Below, piece after piece: positions 1 through 8,842 of a DNA stretch of 64,000 bases; position 1 is the first letter of the stretch; every line of letters begins with the position of its first letter. A model generated the notes under the pieces. The model did not search any database. It was not told the origin of the DNA and saw nothing but the letters and a program-made list of their open reading frames with translations. The translations under genes were made by a program, and so were the position numbers. Source of the DNA: CAINVV01 sp964528535 (GTDB lineage: Bacteria > Bacteroidota > Bacteroidia > Bacteroidales > Prolixibacteraceae); the NCBI GenBank assembly GCA_964528535.1, contig CAZGSQ010000004.1, positions 1 to 64,000 on the forward strand, given 5' to 3'.

Positions 1-45
1 GATAGCTTCAGGTGACTGGAGTTCAGACGTGTGCTCTTCCGATCT
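1..45 (+). other. Illumina sequencing adapter (contamination)
   Basis: Bases 12-45 are identical to the 34-base Illumina TruSeq index-read adapter (it contains gtgactggagttcagacg and ends in cttccgatct). Bases 4-11 (agcttcag) sit where the 8-base i7 index lies, and bases 1-3 (gat) match the end of the P7 sequence that precedes the index. The genomic sequence starts at 46. The adapter is read here as untrimmed library sequence at a contig end, so the gldJ truncation next to it is an assembly edge, not biology. Confidence 0.97.
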
Positions 46-510
46 CACACCGACAACGGGATATTCGGAATAGGCTGCATGTCTGAAATAATTCTCTACC
101 AATGGCTCATTGTAAGCCAATTCGTTTTCCCACACACTGGTATCGGGAAGGGCGGCCTTGTAGAGTTCGGGATGTACTCTTTGAAGCCAGAAAATATATT
201 CTCTCCAGTCGACATTGCGAACTTCAGTTTCGTCCATGAAGAAGGAGGGCACCGTTACACGGCGTGGCATGTTGTTGTTCTCAAAAATGACATCCTGTTC
301 CACCCTGCCCAAAAGAAAGGTTCCTCCTTGAACATACATCAATCCCGGACCAGTAGGTTGGTTGTAATTTGGATTGTACTCAAAACCTCCGTTTTTTGGG
401 CTGTTGTAATCCCATCCAGTAGTCGATGAACCTGATTTTTTTTTCGGCATCAGTTTGCAGGAAACAGCCAAAATACTGAAAGATAGTAATATAACCGTAT
501 AAAATCTCAT
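46..510 (-). CDS. gldJ: GldJ gliding/T9SS lipoprotein, N-terminal 155 codons only
   Basis: Outer-membrane-associated lipoprotein needed in Flavobacteria for gliding and for stability of the type IX secretion machinery. The start at 510 gives a signal peptide with lipobox LAVSC (Cys18), then a Gly/Asn-rich linker and the beginning of a formylglycine-generating-enzyme-like domain (MYVQGGTFLLG, then FFMDETEVRN, then YNEPLVENYFRH and YPVVGV). These motifs are typical of GldJ; the related GldK shares the fold, so GldK/PorK is the alternative. The frame is open through base 46, where adapter begins, so the C-terminal two thirds are missing. It is divergent from porU, an adjacency also known in Flavobacterium johnsoniae, which supports gldJ. 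Confidence 0.85.
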
Positions 511-612
511 ATATTTTAAAAGTTAAATCCTTGAAAAAAATGCCATCCAAAGATTCCATGACCTAAAATTACAGAAAATGAACCAATCCGTACATGGAAT
601 GCACAATTGCTA

Positions 613-693
613 CAAATATATTGCAAAATAATGAAAACTAAATTCATTTTTCATCATTGAACTTAACTATAAACATCGATTTTTTTAAATTTG
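613..693. promoter_or_regulatory. Divergent gldJ/porU promoter region
   Basis: The 280-base gap between the two divergent starts is A+T-rich and holds no gene. It contains exact matches to the Bacteroidota -7 consensus TAnnTTTG in both directions: TATATTTG on the minus strand at 613-620 (toward gldJ) and TAAATTTG on the plus strand at 686-693 (toward porU). No well-spaced TTTG at -33 is evident for either, so these are candidates only. They would give leaders of roughly 90-100 bases. Confidence 0.4.
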
Positions 694-790
694 TTCAACC
701 CACAGGCACGAAATGTTTTCCAACATCCGATTTATTATTTTTCTAACGCGAAAAAGGTTTCCTTTGTAAAGCGAAAAATCGCCAATAGCA

Positions 791-3700
791 ATGTTCAATA
801 GGCTCTTTTGTAAACTGTTACTATTTTTATCTGTCGTACAGGTGGCCCGAGGCAACCAGACGACGCCTGTTGAATCCAAATCATTGTTTGCAAGCGGAAG
901 ATGGGTGAAAATTGAAGCAAATTCAACCGGAATCCATCAAATTTCCTTTTCCTGGCTAAAAAATATTGGTTTTTTGCACCCTGAATCTGTCAGGCTCTTT
1001 GGAAGCAGGAACGAAGAGATGTCATCATGGAACAATGTTTTGGCTCAAAACAGGCCGGTACAGATTCCCACCTTCAGGGTGAACGAAGGAACCGGCAATG
1101 AATCATTGCTTTTTTATGTGCAGGGACCCATCAAATGGGAATATGATCCGGTTTCAGCCCGGTACTTTCGTTCCCGCAACCAGTCTGCACGTGGAAAATC
1201 CTGGTATTACCTCACAGACCAAGCCGGAGTTGACCTTCGCCTGCCAACAAGTACAGAGCCACCTGAGGAGCCTGAAACAAAAATTGCAGATTTTGACGAC
1301 TTTGGGCTTTGGGAAGAGGAGAATTTGAACCTTCTTGAATCGGGCAAAAGGTGGTTTACGGCACTGGTACCGGGTGGAACCATTCTAAAAAAGACATTTT
1401 CTATTCCAGACCGCCTGGAGGCTGAACCTGTTAAACTGAACATCCATGCGGCCGGCAGAAGTATTTTTCCTACCGGGATGGAGCTCTCCTTGAATGGGGT
1501 CGTCCAGGGAAATCTTTCGTTTTCCCCCATTCAACCCTCCTCGGATGGTGATTTTGCCACTGCCGATTCACTTCAAATTGCAGCCCATTCTTCTGGTACC
1601 GACCTCACCATCTCCTTAAAATACAATGGATCCGCTTCTGATCAGTGCTGGTTTGACAATGTCGTCTGGCAAGTGAGAAGCGTGCTGAACTACAGGGGGA
1701 ATCCACTGCTCTTCAGGGATTCCAGAAGTGTGGGTAAGACCATGACCGTCGAATATCAGGTGGCAGGAGTCACTTCCGGCTTGCAACTTTGGGAGGTTAC
1801 AAATCCACTCTCTCCCAGGCAAATAGCCTACAGAACCGGCGCAAATCAACTCAGGTTCAAGGTCAGAAATGATACGCTTCGAAGTTTCCTTCTTTTTGAC
1901 CCAACTGGCCAGTACCCTGGATGCACCAAATTGGAAGAGGCAAAAAATGCCGATCTTCTGCAGATGGAAGCTCCTGAATACCTAGTAGTAGCGCCATCCC
2001 AATTTTATGAACAGGCGATCAGGCTCGCACAGTTTCATCGGCTAACCGACGGCATGACCGTTGAAGTTGCTACCATAGAATCTGTTTTTAACGAGTTTTC
2101 TGGCGGATACCCGGATGTCGCCGCGATCCGTAATTTTATCAGGATGCTTTATGCGAAGCAATCAGGTGTTTCAGGATCGGTACTCAAATATCTTCTGCTT
2201 TTCGGCAAGGGAACATACGATCCTGTGCACGATGCCACTGAAAATAACCCAAACTGGATTCCAGGTAATCAGTCAGAAAATTCGCTTCAAGCGATCAATT
2301 CCTTCGTGACGGATGATTATTTTGGCTTCATGGATCTCAACAAGGGAAACCAAAGTGGCACCGTCGACATCGGTATTGGCAGGATTCCGGCTGTTTCCCT
2401 AACCGAGGCTTCGAATGCGGTAAACAAAATTATTGGTTACGGAATTGACAAGACGCTGGGGAATTGGCGCAACAACCTGACTTTCATCGGTGACGACAAG
2501 GATGACAATATTCATGTTGCAGATTCTGAGGCTCTTGCTACTCTTGTGGAAACCAGGAATCCCGAGTTTCAGACTTCCAAAATCTACCTGGATGCCTATC
2601 CACTGGTATTCACGCCGGAGGAACGGTATCCGCAAGTCAACGAGGCCATTCGTCGGTCGGTGCAAAATGGTAGCTTGATAGTCAATTACATCGGTCACGC
2701 AAGTGAAGACGGTCTTGCACATGAGAGGGTTCTAACGATTCCTGAAATTGATGCCTTTACCAACAAATACAGGTTACCTCTCTTTGTGACAGCCACTTGC
2801 GAATTCAGCCGTTGGGACATGACCATGAAAAGATCGGCAGGCGAACATCTGCTGTTTAATCCTTCAGGCGGCGCAATTGCACTATTGTCTGCCACAAGAC
2901 TCGTCTATTCAGCATCCAATTTCGGGATCAACAAGAGTTTTTTTAACCACGTTTTTGACAGGGATGACCAGGGAGCGCCACTTCGTTTGGGCGATTTAAT
3001 CAAGATCGTAAAAAACGAAAACAGCGGATCAATCAATACCTTGAAGTTTTGTCTGCTGGGTGACCCTGCTTTGCGGTTGAATTTTCCTGATTACCGCACA
3101 AAATGTCTGGACATTAACCACCAATCAGTTGATAAATTTTCAGGAAACCTCTCCCCATTGAGTCTGGTAACCATCGGTGGAGCGCTTATGAACCAGCAGG
3201 GCAGAAAGGTGGAGGGACTCAACGGAAACATGATTGCCACCATTTACGATCAGCCGGTCACCAAAAAAACGCTCGGAAACGGGGGAGTCATACCTTTCTC
3301 TTATACCCAGCGAGAAAATATAATTTTCAATGGAGATGTTGCTGTCAAAAATGGAGAATTCTCGTACTCTTTCGTAGTGCCTAAAGATGTGAGTTTTAAC
3401 GAGGAGGCAGGGCTCATCAGATACTATTTTTCAGACGGGAAAGTGGATGGGAATGGCTCGTTTTCAAATATTTATTTTAACGGCTCAGACACAAACCCAA
3501 TAACAGATGCCAAAGGACCCGAAATAACCCTCTACCTTGAAAATGAAAATTTCAGGGAAGGCGCAAGTGTCTCGCCAAATCCATTGTTGCTCGTTTACCT
3601 GAAGGACGACAACGGAATAAATACCACAGGATTTGGTATTGGCCACGACTTGACCCTCGAACTGGATGGAAATACTGCTGCTCCTGTGCTCCTTAATGAT

Positions 3701-4159
3701 TTTTACCAGACAGATCCAGGCACCTGGAAGTCGGGAACAATTCTCTTCCCAATGTCAACGTTGAGCACCGGCTACCATACCTTAAAAGTCAAAGTTTGGG
3801 ACACAGCAAATAATTCGACTTCTGCAACACTCTCTTTTTATGTGAATAAGAATTTGATAATCAATAGTTTATCCACTTTCCCCAATCCGTTTTCAGATGT
3901 AACAAGATTCCTCATTACCCAAAACCGATACGACGAATTGCTGGATGTAAATTTGGAAATACTTGATTTAGCGGGGAGAAAGCTTTACGCATCACACCAG
4001 GCACTGGTCTCCCGGGGCTATGAGATCAACGATCTGATCTGGAATCCCAATCAGATGAGCCCGGTTCCGGGCGTTGGCATTTATATTTATAGGATTACTT
4101 TGACCGACCACAGCGGTTTTCAAACAAAAAGGACCGGAAGGTTGGTTTGGGAGAAGTGA
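791..4159 (+). CDS. porU: PorU, type IX secretion system sortase (peptidase C25 family)
   Basis: Cell-surface cysteine protease-like sortase that cleaves the C-terminal sorting domain of T9SS cargo and attaches the cargo to anionic lipopolysaccharide. The 1122-residue protein has an N-terminal signal (about residues 1-21), a long beta-rich N-terminal region, and a gingipain-type C25 domain around residues 395-780. The likely catalytic His636 lies in NYIGHASEDG and Cys670 in VTATCEFSRWD. The last 90 residues form an Ig-like C-terminal domain resembling a T9SS sorting domain (STFPNPFSD ... GVGIYIYRITL), as known for PorU. It is divergent from gldJ. In many relatives porV follows porU, but here ispF follows, so porV must lie elsewhere. 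Confidence 0.93.
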   Translation: MFNRLFCKLLLFLSVVQVARGNQTTPVESKSLFASGRWVKIEANSTGIHQISFSWLKNIGFLHPESVRLFGSRNEEMSSWNNVLAQNRPVQIPTFRVNEGTGNESLLFYVQGPIKWEYDPVSARYFRSRNQSARGKSWYYLTDQAGVDLRLPTSTEPPEEPETKIADFDDFGLWEEENLNLLESGKRWFTALVPGGTILKKTFSIPDRLEAEPVKLNIHAAGRSIFPTGMELSLNGVVQGNLSFSPIQPSSDGDFATADSLQIAAHSSGTDLTISLKYNGSASDQCWFDNVVWQVRSVLNYRGNPLLFRDSRSVGKTMTVEYQVAGVTSGLQLWEVTNPLSPRQIAYRTGANQLRFKVRNDTLRSFLLFDPTGQYPGCTKLEEAKNADLLQMEAPEYLVVAPSQFYEQAIRLAQFHRLTDGMTVEVATIESVFNEFSGGYPDVAAIRNFIRMLYAKQSGVSGSVLKYLLLFGKGTYDPVHDATENNPNWIPGNQSENSLQAINSFVTDDYFGFMDLNKGNQSGTVDIGIGRIPAVSLTEASNAVNKIIGYGIDKTLGNWRNNLTFIGDDKDDNIHVADSEALATLVETRNPEFQTSKIYLDAYPLVFTPEERYPQVNEAIRRSVQNGSLIVNYIGHASEDGLAHERVLTIPEIDAFTNKYRLPLFVTATCEFSRWDMTMKRSAGEHLLFNPSGGAIALLSATRLVYSASNFGINKSFFNHVFDRDDQGAPLRLGDLIKIVKNENSGSINTLKFCLLGDPALRLNFPDYRTKCLDINHQSVDKFSGNLSPLSLVTIGGALMNQQGRKVEGLNGNMIATIYDQPVTKKTLGNGGVIPFSYTQRENIIFNGDVAVKNGEFSYSFVVPKDVSFNEEAGLIRYYFSDGKVDGNGSFSNIYFNGSDTNPITDAKGPEITLYLENENFREGASVSPNPLLLVYLKDDNGINTTGFGIGHDLTLELDGNTAAPVLLNDFYQTDPGTWKSGTILFPMSTLSTGYHTLKVKVWDTANNSTSATLSFYVNKNLIINSLSTFPNPFSDVTRFLITQNRYDELLDVNLEILDLAGRKLYASHQALVSRGYEINDLIWNPNQMSPVPGVGIYIYRITLTDHSGFQTKRTGRLVWEK

Positions 4160-4243
4160 ACTAAAGTGACTAAAGTTATTGTTGCTTCGATGCGATAATG
4201 TAATTTTACCCTAACTTTTAGTACTTTAGTCACTTTAGTTCAC
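4156..4243. repeat. Perfect 21-bp inverted repeat with GTGACTAAA-type units
   Basis: The segment 4156-4176 is the exact reverse complement of 4223-4243, separated by 46 bases. Each arm is built from nine-base units of the type gtgactaaa (gtgaactaaa, gtgactaaa), and the right side continues with another unit to about 4252. The left arm overlaps the porU stop codon. It could act as a weak stem-loop terminator after porU, but it lacks a G+C-rich stem and a T tract. A related tandem array lies at 61712-61743, so this looks like a dispersed repeat family. Confidence 0.8.
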
Positions 4244-4268
4244 TTTAGTCACAACTAATCAAAAGAAA

Positions 4269-4757
4269 ATGAGTTTTCGAATTGGTCAGGGTTATGATGT
4301 TCATCGGCTTGCAGCAGGCGAAGAGCTCTGGCTGGGCGGTATCCTGATACCCCACGACAAGGGAACAGTGGCCCATTCAGATGGGGATGTACTCCTTCAT
4401 GCCATCTGCGATGCATTGCTTGGTGCCGTCGGACTGCGAGACATTGGCTACCACTTTCCGGATACGGACAACCAATACAAGAACATAGACAGCAAAAAAA
4501 TATTGTCAGAGGTAAACAGGTTGGTACTTGAAAAAGGATACAAACTGGTCAATCTGGATGCCACCATTTCTGCCCAACAACCAAAATTGAAAGATTGGAT
4601 TCCTCAAATGGAAAGTGTTGTGGCTGAAGTTCTTGACTGTACTTCCGACTTGGTAAACATCAAAGCCACCACCACCGAAAAACTTGGATTTGAGGGACGG
4701 GAGGAGGGAATTTCAGTGCAGGCCATCGTTCTGTTGGAAAAAGACGAATCGCGTTAA
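4269..4757 (+). CDS. ispF: 2-C-methyl-D-erythritol 2,4-cyclodiphosphate synthase
   Basis: Cytosolic MEP-pathway enzyme that cyclises CDP-methylerythritol phosphate to MEcPP with release of CMP, on the way to isoprenoids. The 162-residue length is normal for the family. Metal ligands are visible as Asp10 and His12 in GYDVH and His44 in VLLHAICDAL. The family signatures AHSDGD and TTTEKLGFEGREEG are intact. The ATG at 4269 gives the standard N-terminus. It stands alone between the inverted repeat and the lemA cluster. Confidence 0.97.
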   Translation: MSFRIGQGYDVHRLAAGEELWLGGILIPHDKGTVAHSDGDVLLHAICDALLGAVGLRDIGYHFPDTDNQYKNIDSKKILSEVNRLVLEKGYKLVNLDATISAQQPKLKDWIPQMESVVAEVLDCTSDLVNIKATTTEKLGFEGREEGISVQAIVLLEKDESR

Positions 4758-4899
4758 TTTTTTGCGCTATCCTAAAAATTAATATAACATATTGTTAACA
4801 AGTTCCGTACATTAAGCTGAGCTATTTGTTGAATAACTTGTGTAATTTCACAAAGGTTTGCAAGTCTAATTACAAGTCTAACAAATTAAAAGCAAAAGT

Positions 4900-5493
4900 A
4901 TGAGCAAAACAGCATGGATCGTCATAGGTGCCATTTTACTGGCACTTTTTTTGGGAATTAACTGGGGAATAAAAACGGGTAACAACATGGTTGCCATGGA
5001 AGAAGGTGTCTCCTCCTCTTGGTCGCAAGTCGAAAATGTGTACCAACGAAGGGCCGATTTGATTCCAAATCTCGTGAATACAGTCAAGGGTTACGCTGCC
5101 CATGAGAGCCAGACCTTGACGGCAGTCATTGAAGCCAGGGCCAAAGCAACCTCTGTAACAGTCGATCCGACGAAATTGAATGCGGCCTCGATCCAGCAAT
5201 TTCAGCAGGCGCAGGGCGGGTTATCTTCCGCATTGTCTAAATTGATGGTCGTCGTTGAAAAGTATCCGGAATTGAAAGCCAACGAAAATTTTCTGAACCT
5301 TCAGGCACAATTGGAGGGTACTGAAAATAGAATCACTGTCGAGCGCCAGAAATTTAACCAGGCCGCTCAGGCTTTTAACACCTACATTCGTCTGTTTCCG
5401 CAGAGTATGATTGCTTCGATGCGGAATTTTGAGAAGAAAGCCTATTTCGAAGCCGAAAAAGGATCCGAAAAGGCACCAAAAGTGCAATTCTAA
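4900..5493 (+). CDS. lemA: LemA family protein
   Basis: Membrane-anchored helical protein of the LemA family; the biochemical role is not established. One N-terminal transmembrane segment (residues about 4-22) is followed by an extracytoplasmic helical domain with the family signatures SSSWSQVENVYQRRADLIPNLV, here at about residues 38-59, and a C-terminal RQKFNQAAQAFNTYIRLFP region. Its 197 residues match the family. It leads a lemA-TPM-TPM cluster, a very common arrangement, which suggests that the three products act together at the membrane. Confidence 0.93.
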   Translation: MSKTAWIVIGAILLALFLGINWGIKTGNNMVAMEEGVSSSWSQVENVYQRRADLIPNLVNTVKGYAAHESQTLTAVIEARAKATSVTVDPTKLNAASIQQFQQAQGGLSSALSKLMVVVEKYPELKANENFLNLQAQLEGTENRITVERQKFNQAAQAFNTYIRLFPQSMIASMRNFEKKAYFEAEKGSEKAPKVQF

Positions 5494-5499
5494 GATTGA

Positions 5500-5553
5500 A
5501 TGGAGGATGAATCAATGGATAATATTCAATTTAATCCATCCTTCATCCTCCAT
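5500..5553. repeat. Inverted repeat between lemA and first TPM gene
   Basis: Twelve bases at 5500-5511 (atggaggatgaa) are the exact reverse complement of 5542-5553, leaving a 30-base loop. The right side is a run of near-repeated words (catcc/ttcatc) up to about 5563. It lies entirely in the 83-base gap inside the gene cluster. It resembles the short-word intergenic repeats seen at 4156, 28457 and 55600 in this window. It could modulate transcript stability, but no function is shown. Confidence 0.6.
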
Positions 5554-5576
5554 CCTTCATCATTTTTATAAATCGG

Positions 5577-6014
5577 ATGAGTAAAAATAAATTTCTCTCT
5601 AAGGAGGAAGAGTCTAAAATCGTGCAGGCTATTCAGTCGGCCGAGCACCAGACTGGCGGGGAAATTCGTGTCCACATCGAATCAATTTGCAAGGGCAATG
5701 TCCTCGATAGGGCCGCGTGGCTTTTCAAATCCTTAAAAATGCACGAGACTGCCCTTCGGAATGGCGTGTTGATTTACCTGTCTACCAGTGACAGGAAATT
5801 TGCCATTATCGGTGATGCTGGAATCAATGCAGTGGTGCCTTCAGGCTACTGGGATGATGTCAAGGGTTTGATGATCAATAATTTTCAGAAGGGAGAAATC
5901 GTTCAGGGTTTCGTTGTCGGTATTGCGAAGGTAGGGGAGAAGTTGAAAGAATTTTTTCCTTACCAGGATGACGACGTCAATGAACTTCCCGACGAAATAT
6001 CTTACGGAAAATAA
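5577..6014 (+). CDS. TPM domain protein (short, without signal peptide)
   Basis: A 145-residue TPM-domain (TLP18.3/Psb32/MOLO-1 fold) protein. The sequence starts directly with a soluble helix (FLSKEEESKIVQAIQ), followed by TGGEIRVHIES and then GVLIYLSTSDRKFAIIGDAGIN, the TPM core. No signal peptide or transmembrane helix is evident, so it may be cytoplasmic or peripheral. This short form commonly sits between lemA and the longer Gly-rich TPM gene, as here. It lies 12 bases before the next gene, so the two are probably co-transcribed. Confidence 0.87.
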   Translation: MSKNKFLSKEEESKIVQAIQSAEHQTGGEIRVHIESICKGNVLDRAAWLFKSLKMHETALRNGVLIYLSTSDRKFAIIGDAGINAVVPSGYWDDVKGLMINNFQKGEIVQGFVVGIAKVGEKLKEFFPYQDDDVNELPDEISYGK

Positions 6015-6026
6015 ACTTAGCTACAC

Positions 6027-6854
6027 ATGAACAACATCAAATACAATCGCAACTTAACACGGTTGTTTCTATTTATAGTCCTTCTTCTCACAGTATTTTT
6101 GGCAAATGCCGCGGATGAATTTCCTGTAAGGCCTGATCCGCCCCGATTGGTCAATGATTTTACGGGGATTCTCTCCCAGCAGCAAGTTGGGGCGCTTGAA
6201 CACAAGTTAGATGCCTTCAACCAGCGTACCTCGACCCAGATTGCCGTGGTGTTGGTGAAGGATCTGTTTGGTTACGACAAGGGCGATTATGCATTTCAAC
6301 TCGCCGAAAAATGGGGCATCGGACAAAAAGGAAAAAACAATGGCATCCTCATTCTGGTTAAACCAAAATCCGACAATGGAGAAACCGGAAAGATCTTTAT
6401 TGCCGTTGGTTACGGGTTGGAAGGGGCTGTTCCCGATATCACAGCCCGAAAGACCATCATCTCGGCCGAGATGTTGCCAAGTTTCAAGGTAAATGATTAT
6501 TACACAGGGCTCGACCGTGCCACCTCGGTACTCATGTCGCTGACAGCCGGAGAGTTTACTGCCGATCAATATGACAAGAAGGTTGACAAGAAATCGGTCT
6601 TCCCGGGGTTTGGATTGTTGCTCATTATTTTTGTCGTTTTTATGCTGTTCAACAGAAACCGTTACCGGTCTGTTGGAGCCGATGGCACTGCTGGCAGTCT
6701 GCTCGGTTCCTTCTGGCTGATGAGCATGTTAGGTGGTCGTGGCGGCGGAGGCTCCTGGAGTGATTTCTCCGGAGGTGGCGGTGGCGGCGACTCTGGCTTT
6801 GGAGGATTTGGCGGCGGCGGCTTCGGCGGCGGCGGTGCCGGAGGAGAGTGGTAG
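6027..6854 (+). CDS. YgcG-type TPM domain membrane protein with Gly-rich C-terminus
   Basis: A 275-residue envelope protein: N-terminal signal/anchor (residues about 11-28), TPM domain (PRLVNDFTGILS ... QIAVVLVKDLFGYD ... GILILVKP), a second hydrophobic segment (FGLLLIIFVVFMLF, about residues 195-209) and a tail almost entirely of Gly, Ser and Phe. This is the layout of YgcG-like proteins. The function is unknown; the lemA linkage suggests a shared membrane role. The Gly-rich tail ends just before a strong terminator. Confidence 0.9.
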   Translation: MNNIKYNRNLTRLFLFIVLLLTVFLANAADEFPVRPDPPRLVNDFTGILSQQQVGALEHKLDAFNQRTSTQIAVVLVKDLFGYDKGDYAFQLAEKWGIGQKGKNNGILILVKPKSDNGETGKIFIAVGYGLEGAVPDITARKTIISAEMLPSFKVNDYYTGLDRATSVLMSLTAGEFTADQYDKKVDKKSVFPGFGLLLIIFVVFMLFNRNRYRSVGADGTAGSLLGSFWLMSMLGGRGGGGSWSDFSGGGGGGDSGFGGFGGGGFGGGGAGGEW

Positions 6855-6868
6855 CAATGAACTGATAT

Positions 6869-6897
6869 AAAAAAAAGCCCCACCGGGGCTTTTTTTT
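6869..6897. terminator. Bidirectional Rho-independent terminator
   Basis: The stem gcccc (6877-6881) pairs with ggggc (6885-6889) across a three-base loop and is flanked by eight A on the left and eight T on the right, so it works in either direction. It lies between convergent genes (TPM protein and zinc-ribbon protein) and overlaps the stop codon of the minus-strand gene. Confidence 0.93.
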
Positions 6898-7678
6898 ATG
6901 CTATTTCTTCATCCTGATGCGTTGCGATGTCTTTGTCGACCAGGATTCTTCCACAGTATTCACAGACAATAATCTTCTTCCGGGAGGCAATATCAAGCTG
7001 GCGCTGAGGAGGAATCTTGTTAAAACAGCCACCACACGCATCACGCTGTACGGTAACTACCGATAGTCCATTTCTGGCATTCTTCCTGATTTTGTTAAAT
7101 GCAGTCAGCAAACGCTCTTCGATAAGGGTGGCAATCTTGGCAGTTTTGGCTTTGAGCAGATCCTCTTCGACAGCCGTCTCAGCAGTGATCTCCTCCAACT
7201 CTTTTTTCTTGCGCACGAGGTCTTCTTCGCGCTCTTTGTGCAGTAAATTGGATGCATCCAACAACTCCTGCTTGCTCTTAACCTCCACAGAATATTCCTT
7301 GATCCGTTTTTCTGCCAACTCTATCTCCAGGTTCTGAAACTCCATCTCCTTCGAAATTGAATCGAACTCACGGTTGTTACGCACATTCTCCTGCTGCTCC
7401 TTGTATTTGTCGATCTTGGTCTTGGAATCCTTGATCTCTAATTTCTTGTTGGCAACAGCCGTGTTGAGGTTCTTGATCTCGTCCTGCAGGTTGGAAAGAC
7501 GGGTTTTCAATCCGACGATCTCATCTTCAAGATCCTGCACCTCCAAGGGTAATTCACCACGCAGGGTGTTGATTTTATCGATTTCTGAAACAACAGTTTG
7601 CAGTTCATAAAGCATTTTCAATTTCTCCTGGACTGAAACTTCTTTGCCTTCGGTTGTTTTGTTTATTTCTAACGACAT
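6896..7678 (-). CDS. C4-type zinc-ribbon coiled-coil protein (COG1579/DUF164-like)
   Basis: A 260-residue protein with a long coiled coil (about residues 20-190, rich in Lys, Glu and Leu) and a C-terminal zinc ribbon. Four Cys are placed in two CxxC pairs: Cys215/Cys218 (CGGC) and Cys239/Cys242 (CEYC). The family is conserved in bacteria and thought to bind nucleic acid or partner proteins, but its role is poorly defined. It follows the NIF3-like gene by 28 bases on the same strand, the usual order in this phylum. Confidence 0.88.
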   Translation of the reverse strand: MSLEINKTTEGKEVSVQEKLKMLYELQTVVSEIDKINTLRGELPLEVQDLEDEIVGLKTRLSNLQDEIKNLNTAVANKKLEIKDSKTKIDKYKEQQENVRNNREFDSISKEMEFQNLEIELAEKRIKEYSVEVKSKQELLDASNLLHKEREEDLVRKKKELEEITAETAVEEDLLKAKTAKIATLIEERLLTAFNKIRKNARNGLSVVTVQRDACGGCFNKIPPQRQLDIASRKKIIVCEYCGRILVDKDIATHQDEEIA

Positions 7679-7706
7679 ATCCGCAATATTTTGATTTTAC
7701 TTTCGT

Positions 7707-8801
7707 TCAAAGGTAAGAAACCGGGTTGGTTTTTACATCCGACAAACGGAGTGCAAATGTAGGGAATTTTTTTAAAACTATCTCTTTTAAAACCTCTTTC
7801 GTAAATTGTTCGCTCTCATAATGTCCAATGTCAGCCAGAACGATCTTTTGACCTGCTTCAAAGAAGTCGTGGTATTTGAAATCGGCTGAAACAAACAGCT
7901 CTGCTCCGGCCACGATTGCCTTCGAAACAAGGAAACTGCCCGATCCGCCACAGACGGCAATCCTGCTTATTTCTCTGTCAAGCAACGCAGTATGTTTGAT
8001 CGTGCCACAATTGAAAAGCCGTTTGATTTCGTTCAAAAGCACCACCTCGCCACAAGGATGTTCCAAATCGCCGATCATGCCCAATCCAACGGATGCCAAT
8101 TCATTTTCGAGAGGAATTAAATCGTAAGCCACCTCTTCGTAGGGATGGGAAATTTTTAGTGCCGACAGTACCCTGGAGGTCAGGTGACGGGGGACCAACG
8201 TCTCAAGCCGGAGCTCAGGTTCTGTGTGCAGCTCCCCTCTGGCGCCAACAAATGGTTGACTCTCTTTATTTCCCCTGAAAGTTCCATTGCCGGTGGTGCT
8301 GAAACTACATTGGTCATAGTTTCCCAGACTGCCTGCACCCGCCGAGAAGAGTGCCGCCCTGACCTCTTCGAATTGCTTCTCAGGTACATAAGTGACAAGT
8401 TTCAACAATTGATTTGAAACGGGTGACAGAACCCTGCAATTTTTAATTCCTATTTTCTCACAAATTTTTGAATTGACTCCTCCGGTGATGCTATCCAGAT
8501 TGGTGTGTGCCGCATAAATGGCCAAATCGTGACGGATCGCTTTCAGGATGCAACGCTCTACATCATTGTTGCCGGTAAGACGCTTGATTCCCTTGAAGAT
8601 TAAAGGATGATGGCTGATAATCAAGTTGCAGCCAAGGGTGATGGCCTCATCGATGACAGCTTCCGTAACATCAATGGTGACCAGTGCGGCCAATATATCA
8701 CAGTTTCTATCGCCAAGAATCAGCCCTGCATTGTCGTAGGATTCCTGGTAAGCAAGTGGGGCTATGGATTCGAGATGTTCGACGATTGTCTGAAGGAGCA
8801 T
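7707..8801 (-). CDS. NIF3-like dinuclear metal-centre protein (YbgI/YqfO family)
   Basis: Toroidal hexameric NIF3/DUF34 family protein with a two-metal site. The N-terminal half begins LLQTIVEHLESIAP and contains ISHHPLIFKGIKRL, whose two adjacent His are conserved metal ligands. The C-terminal half contains DIGHYESEQF, which supplies another conserved His/Glu pair. An insertion domain (about residues 125-235) matches the long YqfO-type architecture. I start at ATG 8801; the upstream TTG at 8831 adds ten residues absent from relatives. A role in metal-dependent hydrolysis or GTP cyclohydrolase-like chemistry has been proposed for the family but is not settled. Confidence 0.92.
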   Translation of the reverse strand: MLLQTIVEHLESIAPLAYQESYDNAGLILGDRNCDILAALVTIDVTEAVIDEAITLGCNLIISHHPLIFKGIKRLTGNNDVERCILKAIRHDLAIYAAHTNLDSITGGVNSKICEKIGIKNCRVLSPVSNQLLKLVTYVPEKQFEEVRAALFSAGAGSLGNYDQCSFSTTGNGTFRGNKESQPFVGARGELHTEPELRLETLVPRHLTSRVLSALKISHPYEEVAYDLIPLENELASVGLGMIGDLEHPCGEVVLLNEIKRLFNCGTIKHTALLDREISRIAVCGGSGSFLVSKAIVAGAELFVSADFKYHDFFEAGQKIVLADIGHYESEQFTKEVLKEIVLKKFPTFALRLSDVKTNPVSYL

Positions 8802-8842
8802 TTTGTCTGTTTCTCTTTGTGTGCCGGGCAAGAAGTACCGGA

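Noticed and set aside
31..429. Plus-strand open frame of 132 codons at the contig start
   Set aside because: It begins inside adapter sequence and is the antisense shadow of gldJ, whose minus-strand frame has a lipobox and family motifs.
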